A stretch of 64,000 nt of DNA from Conyzicola nivalis_A (lineage in GTDB: Bacteria > Actinomycetota > Actinomycetes > Actinomycetales > Microbacteriaceae). Location: assembly GCF_040548875.1 (NCBI RefSeq), contig NZ_JBEPSJ010000004.1, positions 1-64,000 of the forward strand, read 5' to 3'. Below, in pieces: positions 58,768 through 64,000 of this stretch (its first letter is position 1; each line of letters opens with the position of its first letter). The notes beneath the pieces are model-generated. The model was not told the origin of the DNA. It did no database searches and was given only the letters and a program-made list of their open reading frames with translations. The translations under genes were made by a program, and so were the position numbers.

Positions 58768-59391
58768 ATGAAGCTGCAACTCGCCATGGACGTACTGACC
58801 ACCGCCGACGCCCTCGCCCTCGCCGGCAAGGTCGCCCCCTACGTCGACATCATCGAGCTCGGCACCCCGCTGATCAAGGCCGAGGGCCTGCGCGCCGTCA
58901 CCGCGATCAAGGACGCCCACCCCGACAAGATCGTCTTCGCCGACCTCAAGACGATGGACACCGGAGAGCTCGAGGCCGGCATCGCCTTCGCCGCGGGCGC
59001 CGACCTCGTCACCGTGCTCGGCACCGCGGGCGACAGCACCATCATCGGCGCGGTCACGGCGGCGAAGGAGCACGGCAAGGGCATCGTCGTCGACCTGATC
59101 GGCGTCGCAGACAAGGCGACCCGCGCCCGCGAGGTCACCGCGCTGGGAGTCGAGTTCGTCGAGATGCACGCCGGCCTCGACGAGCAGGCAGAAGAGGGGT
59201 TCACGTTCCAGACCCTGCTCACCGACGGCGCGAACTCCGGCGTCGCGTTCTCCGTCGCGGGCGGCGTCAACGCCTCGACGATCGCGTCGGTGCAGCAGTC
59301 GGGCGCCAGCGTCGCGGTGGCCGGCGGCGCGATCTACGGCGCGAGCGACCCCGCGGCCGCCGCCGCGGAACTGCGCGCCGCGATCGTCTAG
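58768..59391 (+). CDS. hxlA: 3-hexulose-6-phosphate synthase
   Basis: A 207-residue TIM-barrel enzyme that joins formaldehyde to ribulose 5-phosphate. LQLAMDVLTTADAL, EIGTP-like IIELGTPLIKAEG, FADLKTMDTGELE and the phosphate-binding VAGGVNAST and VAGGAIYG are characteristic. AAGGAA stands before the ATG. With hxlB it detoxifies or assimilates formaldehyde. No methanol dehydrogenase is encoded in the window, so detoxification of formaldehyde from demethylation reactions is the simpler reading. Confidence 0.94.
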   Translation: MKLQLAMDVLTTADALALAGKVAPYVDIIELGTPLIKAEGLRAVTAIKDAHPDKIVFADLKTMDTGELEAGIAFAAGADLVTVLGTAGDSTIIGAVTAAKEHGKGIVVDLIGVADKATRAREVTALGVEFVEMHAGLDEQAEEGFTFQTLLTDGANSGVAFSVAGGVNASTIASVQQSGASVAVAGGAIYGASDPAAAAAELRAAIV

Positions 59392-59400
59392 CATCGCCCC

Positions 59401-59428
59401 GGGGACGGCCGCGTCAGCGGTCGTCCCC
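59401..59428 (+). terminator. Hairpin terminator after hxlA
   Basis: Arms ggggacggccgc (59401-59412) and gcggtcgtcccc (59417-59428) pair with one G-T pair around a 4-base loop, 10 bases after the hxlA stop. There is no T-run. Confidence 0.7.
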
Positions 59429-59449
59429 CGCCTTCTCCGCCGCGGAGTA

Positions 59450-61447
59450 GTGTCGTCGTTCGTGACCGAAACGAGCCAGCCCCGCGGCATCCCCCCTGTC
59501 GTCTCGCTGACGACCAACGGGCACCGCCCCCCAGCCAACCGGCTCTCCACCTGGCTGCTCGCCAACCAGGTCGCACCGGCCGGCCCGGAGGCGGGCGAGA
59601 AGAACCAGACCCACGCCTGGTGGAAGGTCATGACGCTCACCGGCGTCGACTACTTCTCCACCCTCTCGTACCTGCCCGCGATCGCCGTGCTCGCCGCCGG
59701 GGCGCTGTCGCCGATCGCGACGCTGCTCATCGTGCTGCTCACCCTGTTCGGCATGCTGCCGATGTACCGTCGCGTCGCCAAGCAGAGCCCGCACGGCCAG
59801 GGCTCGGTCGCGATGCTCGAGAAGCTGCTGCCCTTCTGGCGCGGCAAGATCTTCGTGCTCGTGCTGCTCGGCTTCGTCGCGACATCCTGGATCATCACCA
59901 TCACGCTCTCCAGCGCGGATGCCACGGTGCACCTTCTCGAGAACCCGTTCGTTCCCGAGGCCTTCCGCGGCCTCAACGTCGTGGTGACCGTGGTGCTGCT
60001 GCTGGTGCTCGGCGGGGTGTTCCTGCTCGGGTTCAACGAGGCCGTCAACGTCGCGATCCCGCTCGTGGTGATCTTCCTCGGCGTGAACGCGGTCGTCATC
60101 GTCGTCTCCGTCGCGGCGATCGTCGCCGAACCCGGCAGTCTCGACGACTGGTTGCAGCGCCTGGCCTCGAGCAGCGGCGACTTCGGCGACGTCACCCGCA
60201 CCGCCCTGTTCGCCTTCCCGCTGCTCGTGCTCGGACTCTCCGGCTTCGAGACGGGCGTCAGCATGATGCCGCTCGTGAAGTCGGAGGGGTTCACCGAGTT
60301 CCAGGTGCTCGCCTCGCGGGTGCGCAACACCCGCAAGCTGCTCACCACTGCGGCCGTCATCATGAGCGCCTACCTGCTGGCGACGAGCGTCGTCACGACC
60401 GTGCTCATCCCCGCGGAGGAGTTCGAGGAGGGCGGAGCCGCCAACGGACGCGCCCTCGCCTACCTCGCGCACCTCTACCTCGGCGAGGGATTCGGAACCG
60501 TCTACGACATCAGCAGCGTCCTGATCCTCTGGTTCGCCGGGGCGTCCGCCATGGCGGGTCTCATCAACATCGTGCCCCGCTACCTGCCCTCGTACGGCAT
60601 GGCGCCCGAGTGGAGCAAGGCCGTGCGCCCCGTCGTGCTGGTCTACACCGGCATCAGCATCGTCATCACCGTGGCGTTCAACGCCGACGTCAACGCCCAG
60701 GCCGGCGCCTACGCCACGGGGATCCTGGCCATGATGGTCTCCGGCGCCGTCGCCGTCACCCTCGCGGCGTACCGCAGACGCGAGCGGCGGGCATCCGTCG
60801 GCTTCACTGTGCTCACCGTGGTGCTGCTCTACGCCCTGATCGCCAACGTCGTCGAGAAGCCCGACGGCATCGCCATCTCGAGCCTCTTCATCGCCGGCAT
60901 CATCGCGGTCTCCCTCATCTCCCGCGTCTACCGCGCCACCGAGCTGCGGGTCGAGCGCATCGAGTTCAACGCGACGGCGCAGCGCCTCATCGCCGAGACT
61001 CTCGCCGAGGGCGGGCAGATCAACGTGATCGCCAACCGCCGCGAGACGGGCAAGCGCGAGGAGTACGCCGAGAAGGAGGCGTCACAGCGCGGAATGAACC
61101 CCGTGCCGAGCCGGGCGAAGATCCTCTTCCTCGAGGTCGACGTCGTCGACCCGTCGACCTTCCGCCAGACGCTGAAGGTGCGCGGGGTCGAGGTCGAGGA
61201 GTACCGCATCCTGCGCGTCGAGAGCGCCGTCGTGCCGAACACGATCGCGGCGATCCTGCTCGCCCTGCGCGACGCCACCGGAGTGCGCCCGCAGTGCTAC
61301 TTCGAGTGGGCGGAGGGCAACCCGATCGCCTACCTGTTCAAGTACCTGCTGTTCGGCCGCGGAGACACGGCACCGCTGGTGCGCGAGATCCTGCGTGAGA
61401 ACGAGAGGGACCCGGCGCTGCGACCCAGCATCCATGTGGGCGGATGA
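59450..61447 (+). CDS. APC-superfamily transporter with long cytosolic C-terminus
   Basis: A 665-residue transporter with about 12-13 helices, beginning with TGVDYFSTLSYLPAIAVLAAG and including YRRVAKQSPHGQGSVAMLEKLLPF and GLSGFETGVSMMPL. The final 170 residues are soluble, which is longer than in most amino-acid permeases. The substrate (amino acid or K+) cannot be told. The start is GTG 59450; a second GTG at 59462 is possible, and neither has a well-spaced ribosome-binding site. It stands alone after the hxlA terminator. Confidence 0.85.
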   Translation: MSSFVTETSQPRGIPPVVSLTTNGHRPPANRLSTWLLANQVAPAGPEAGEKNQTHAWWKVMTLTGVDYFSTLSYLPAIAVLAAGALSPIATLLIVLLTLFGMLPMYRRVAKQSPHGQGSVAMLEKLLPFWRGKIFVLVLLGFVATSWIITITLSSADATVHLLENPFVPEAFRGLNVVVTVVLLLVLGGVFLLGFNEAVNVAIPLVVIFLGVNAVVIVVSVAAIVAEPGSLDDWLQRLASSSGDFGDVTRTALFAFPLLVLGLSGFETGVSMMPLVKSEGFTEFQVLASRVRNTRKLLTTAAVIMSAYLLATSVVTTVLIPAEEFEEGGAANGRALAYLAHLYLGEGFGTVYDISSVLILWFAGASAMAGLINIVPRYLPSYGMAPEWSKAVRPVVLVYTGISIVITVAFNADVNAQAGAYATGILAMMVSGAVAVTLAAYRRRERRASVGFTVLTVVLLYALIANVVEKPDGIAISSLFIAGIIAVSLISRVYRATELRVERIEFNATAQRLIAETLAEGGQINVIANRRETGKREEYAEKEASQRGMNPVPSRAKILFLEVDVVDPSTFRQTLKVRGVEVEEYRILRVESAVVPNTIAAILLALRDATGVRPQCYFEWAEGNPIAYLFKYLLFGRGDTAPLVREILRENERDPALRPSIHVGG

Positions 61448-61483
61448 CCCGGGGACGGTGATCGCCGGCCGCGACTCCCGCCG

Positions 61484-61702
61484 TCAGTCGCCCGTGCCGT
61501 CGTCGACCCACTCCAGCAGGTCGCCAGGCTGGCACTCGAGAGTTCGGCACATCGCGTCGAGGGTGCTGAATCGGATCGCCTTCGCCCGCCCGTTCTTCAA
61601 CACCGCGACGTTCGCGGGCGTCAGCCCGACACGTTCGGCGAACTCCCCCACGCTCATCTTGCGCTTGGCGAGCTCGACGTCGATGCGCACGACGATCGGC
61701 AT
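61484..61702 (-). CDS. XRE-type HTH regulator (YozG-like)
   Basis: A 72-residue single-domain regulator: MSVGEFAERVGLTPANVAVLKNGRAKAIRFSTL shape, then LDAMCRTLECQPGDLLEW, the typical end of YozG-type Cro/CI proteins. It shares one base with the stop of the DUF2975 gene (TGATG), so the two are coupled. It probably represses its own operon. Confidence 0.92.
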   Translation of the reverse strand: MPIVVRIDVELAKRKMSVGEFAERVGLTPANVAVLKNGRAKAIRFSTLDAMCRTLECQPGDLLEWVDDGTGD

Positions 61703-62199
61703 CAGATGACCACGTCCATGTCGGCCCGCAGCACGGTCGCCTGACGCAGCAGCGTGCGCAGGACCAGCATGAGCAGCACGAGGACGGCTCCGATCAGCAC
61801 CGCGCCGAAGAGCAGGATCGGCACCCCGGGATCACGCAGCTCGGGGGTGAAGTAGATGACCCCGACGAGATACGCCGAGAGCCCGGCCAGCAGCAGCCAG
61901 CCGGCGACGAACGCCCCCACGATCCAGTCGACCCAGCGCAGCGACGCCTCGGTGAAGATGCGGTCGCGCCTGACCAGGGTGAGCAACTGCCACGTGCAGA
62001 CGATCACGACCTGCACGCACAGCACGCCGAGCTCGGCGACGACCAGCAGGATCCAGTTGATGTACGCCAGCTCGGAGGGCCCCTGCGCGTCGAGCGCGAA
62101 CTGGCCGGGCAGGCTCATCAGCTGGAAGACCACGAGGAAGGCGAAGAGCGTCGCGAGAAACACGCGGAGCAGGGTGACGGGCAGATTCGACGGATGCAT
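61702..62199 (-). CDS. DUF2975 membrane protein
   Basis: A 165-residue protein with four hydrophobic helices, of the DUF2975 family, which is nearly always followed by a YozG-like XRE regulator, as here. The short motif DRIFTEASLRWVDWI lies between helices two and three. The function of the pair is unknown. The ATG at 62199 lies six bases after a -10 element, so the mRNA appears leaderless. Confidence 0.9.
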   Translation of the reverse strand: MHPSNLPVTLLRVFLATLFAFLVVFQLMSLPGQFALDAQGPSELAYINWILLVVAELGVLCVQVVIVCTWQLLTLVRRDRIFTEASLRWVDWIVGAFVAGWLLLAGLSAYLVGVIYFTPELRDPGVPILLFGAVLIGAVLVLLMLVLRTLLRQATVLRADMDVVI

Positions 62200-62205
62200 G
62201 CATCG

Positions 62206-62234
62206 ATACTCGTCGCTTATCTATCGAATGTCAA
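62206..62234 (-). promoter_or_regulatory. Sigma-70-type promoter of the DUF2975-XRE operon, leaderless
   Basis: On the minus strand the perfect -35 TTGACA (62229-62234) is followed after 17 bases by GAGTAT (62206-62211) and, six bases later, the ATG. This is the best-conserved promoter that I can see in the window. The flanks are A/T-rich. Confidence 0.75.
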
Positions 62235-62263
62235 TAGAAATCGCACCGCACCGCACGCACCGA

Positions 62264-62821
62264 TCAGCGAACGACGTCGTAGACGGCCTTCACCACCCCG
62301 TTGGAGTACGCCTCGTGTTCGATCAGGTCGAGCGTCTGCAGCGTGTCGACCGAGTCGTCGAACAGGCGTCGACCCGTGCCGAGCAGCACCGGGAACACCA
62401 GCAGGTGGTACCGGTCGACGAGTCCGGCGGCGGCGAGCCCCTTGGCGAGTGTGGCGCTGCCGTGCACGAGGATGTTGCCGCCGTCGCCCTGCTTGAGCGC
62501 GGCGACCTCGTCGATCGAGCGGAGCACCGAGGTGTTGTTCCACTCCGGGTTCTCGAGCGTGGTCGAGACCACGTACTTGGGCATCGCGTTGTACTCGGCG
62601 AACTCGTCCATGCGCGGCCAGACGGGGGCGAACTCGTCGTAGCTCACACGTCCGATGAGCATCGCCGTGGCCTCGAGCTGCTCGCGGCCCTTGATCTCGT
62701 AGGCCTCCTCGACGAAGGGGACCTGCTTGAAGGTCCAGCCGGCCTGCGGGTGCGGTCCGCCGCCGGGCGAGTCGATCACCCCGTCGAGGGTCATGAATTC
62801 GGTGACGATGAGCTGGCGCAT
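62264..62821 (-). CDS. RibD C-terminal/dihydrofolate-reductase-like protein
   Basis: A 185-residue member of the RibD_C (DHFR-like) family: MRQLIVTEFMTLDGVIDSPG start, LIGRVSYDEFAPVW, and GSATLAKGLAAAGLVDRYHLLVFPVLLGTGRRLF with the NADPH-binding loop. These stand-alone proteins are common in actinobacteria and their substrates are mostly unknown. It is not the folA or ribD gene. TAGGAGA stands 4 bases before the ATG. Confidence 0.92.
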   Translation of the reverse strand: MRQLIVTEFMTLDGVIDSPGGGPHPQAGWTFKQVPFVEEAYEIKGREQLEATAMLIGRVSYDEFAPVWPRMDEFAEYNAMPKYVVSTTLENPEWNNTSVLRSIDEVAALKQGDGGNILVHGSATLAKGLAAAGLVDRYHLLVFPVLLGTGRRLFDDSVDTLQTLDLIEHEAYSNGVVKAVYDVVR

Positions 62822-62902
62822 GGGTCTCCTATCGGTTCGATGGCGCTTCTACTGAGACGTCGAACGGCGGACGGCGGATTCGACACGGTCCGAAGATACC
62901 GC

Positions 62903-64000
62903 TCAGCCGTTTATAAGGGTGTCCTGCCTCCACCGCACCGCCTTGCGCTGCTCCGCGGCGCGCAGCGCCCGAGCCCACTGCCGGGTGATCGCCTCGTCGG
63001 AGTATGCCGCAGCGGTGCGCCGCGCGCTCCACCGCATCGCCGCCACTCTGCGCGGCGGCAACGCCTCGAACCGGCGGATCGCGTCGGCCAGGGCTGCCTG
63101 GTCGCCGGACGGGACGAGGAAGCCGTTGCGGCCGTCGCGAATCACGCTCGCCGGCCCGTACTTCACGTCGTAGGCGATGGGGATGCAGCCGGCGGCCATC
63201 GCCTCGACCAGCGCGAGCGGGAAGCCCTCGGACCGCCCGGTCAGCAGCACGAACGACGCGTCGGCCAGCAAGTCGCGTGCGTTCGGGGAGTAGCCGCGCA
63301 ACCGCACACGGTCGGTCTCCAGCGCCCGGAACGGCGTCGGGTCGCCCGAGCCGAAGACGTCGAGCGCCGCGCCGGCGGCGGTCGCCGCACGCATGGCATG
63401 GTCGACGCGCTTGCGGGAGGTGAGCGACGACAACACGACGCCGCCGGCCCGGTCGCTGCGCACGGGAACGGCCGGCAGGGCGCACGAGTTCGGGATCACG
63501 GTCAGCCCGGGCTGCTCGCCGAACCGCGACTCGATGTCGCGGCGCTGGTGCTCGGTCAGCACGACCACGCCGTCGAGCCGGTCGAGGTTCTCGAACACCT
63601 CGCGGCGTGATTCGCGCAGGCCGCCGTCGCCCTGAAGGTGCGAGTTGTGCACCACGTGCACGACCACCGCCCGCTTGCGCCGGTAGGTCAGCGCGAACCG
63701 TGCAACGGTCTTGCTGTCGACGACGATGAAGCTCGGCTCGCGCTGACGCAGCGCGTCGAGCCACCAGCGGTACAGCGCCCACGCGCTCGGGAAAGACCGC
63801 ACCGGCGCGCCATCCGCCCCACAGAGCACGACGGAACGGCCGCCGGGGCGACCGCGTTCGGCCGTGTCGCGCCGGTCACTGGCGACGAGGGTGCCGTCTG
63901 CGCGATAGTGGTCGACCTGCAGAACCTCGCCGTCGGCCGCCGTCCGGGTGCGGGTCAGCACGCGCCCGTCTCTCGTGCTCTCCGCCCGGCCTGTGCCGCG
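62903..64000 (-). CDS. Glycosyltransferase family 4, TagE/TarM-like (start outside the window)
   Basis: At least 365 residues are visible and the frame is still open at the window edge, so the N-terminus is missing. The visible N-terminal part (VDHYRADGTLVASD) is like the beta-sheet domain of teichoic-acid glucosyltransferases such as TagE and TarM. The GT-B catalytic half has VVHNSHLQGDG, LTSRKRVDHAMRAA, FGSGDPTPF and the EGFPLALVEAMAAGCIPIAYD donor-site motif (EX7E). It probably glycosylates a cell-wall polymer. A GTG near 63,961 in frame could be mistaken for a start. Confidence 0.85.
   Translation of the reverse strand, partial: RGTGRAESTRDGRVLTRTRTAADGEVLQVDHYRADGTLVASDRRDTAERGRPGGRSVVLCGADGAPVRSFPSAWALYRWWLDALRQREPSFIVVDSKTVARFALTYRRKRAVVVHVVHNSHLQGDGGLRESRREVFENLDRLDGVVVLTEHQRRDIESRFGEQPGLTVIPNSCALPAVPVRSDRAGGVVLSSLTSRKRVDHAMRAATAAGAALDVFGSGDPTPFRALETDRVRLRGYSPNARDLLADASFVLLTGRSEGFPLALVEAMAAGCIPIAYDVKYGPASVIRDGRNGFLVPSGDQAALADAIRRFEALPPRRVAAMRWSARRTAAAYSDEAITRQWARALRAAEQRKAVRWRQDTLING

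Noticed and set aside
63961..64000. Right-edge glycosyltransferase as a complete gene starting at GTG near 63,961
   Set aside because: The frame stays open to the edge and the visible N-terminus is already inside the TagE/TarM-like beta domain, so the start lies outside.

Overview
The window looks like a chromosomal stretch of a high-GC actinobacterium, most probably of the family Microbacteriaceae. I infer this from the GC-rich third codon positions, the GTG/TTG starts, many ATGA and GTGA gene overlaps, leaderless promoters and the gene content (Mrp antiporter with fused A/B subunit, YhgE/Pip with MMPL, otsA/otsB, DUF6510, DUF1918). The genus cannot be fixed by reading. Both ends are cut: the left edge holds the last 49 codons of an unknown protein, and the right edge holds a glycosyltransferase whose start lies outside. 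I saw no rRNA, tRNA, CRISPR array, insertion sequence or prophage.

Layout. 0-3.7 kb: molybdopterin genes (moaA, a MoaD-like carrier) facing a soluble sulfite-oxidase-like enzyme with its flavin reductase and DUF6510. 3.8-7.3 kb: an ABC exporter with a two-component system. 7.4-12.8 kb: branched-chain amino-acid genes ilvD, ilvB, ilvN, ilvC. 12.8-19 kb: a complete Mrp Na+/H+ antiporter operon (A-C-D-E-F-G). 19.2-22.6 kb: trehalose synthesis (otsA, otsB) and a CorA-like channel. 22.6-28.1 kb: a TetR, MMPL and YhgE/Pip export operon with tandem operators. 28.2-32.3 kb: two small membrane proteins and a carbohydrate ABC importer. 32.3-39.1 kb: a glutamine-synthetase-like ligase, class I amidotransferase hydrolase, aldehyde dehydrogenase, short-chain dehydrogenase, FCD-type GntR regulator and divergent ethanolamine-type permease. 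This gene set fits gamma-glutamylation catabolism of an amino alcohol such as ethanolamine.

40.5-48.4 kb holds the most interesting locus. A TetR regulator flanks an alkyl-DHAP-synthase-like flavoenzyme, a PlsC acyltransferase and a short-chain reductase on one strand. Facing them is an operon of two ferritin-like proteins around a fatty-acyl-reductase/HAD-phosphatase fusion. Together they cover almost every step expected for making ether glycerolipids (fatty alcohol, ether bond, keto reduction, sn-2 acylation). One ferritin-like protein keeps all six di-iron ligands and the other has lost four. I propose an aerobic ether-lipid or plasmalogen pathway. This is inference.

48.4-64 kb: an SRPBCC/ArsR pair, DUF1918, a DUF998-like membrane protein, a TetR, a 1786-residue secreted GH81 beta-1,3-glucanase with an inserted lectin-like domain and three discoidin domains, a small acidic tandem-repeat protein, a ribulose-monophosphate formaldehyde-fixing pair (hxlB, hxlA) with a LuxR regulator that carries a degenerate kinase-like ATPase domain, an APC transporter, a DUF2975/XRE pair, a RibD-like reductase and a TagE/TarM-like glycosyltransferase. 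No stretch longer than about 300 bases lacks a gene.
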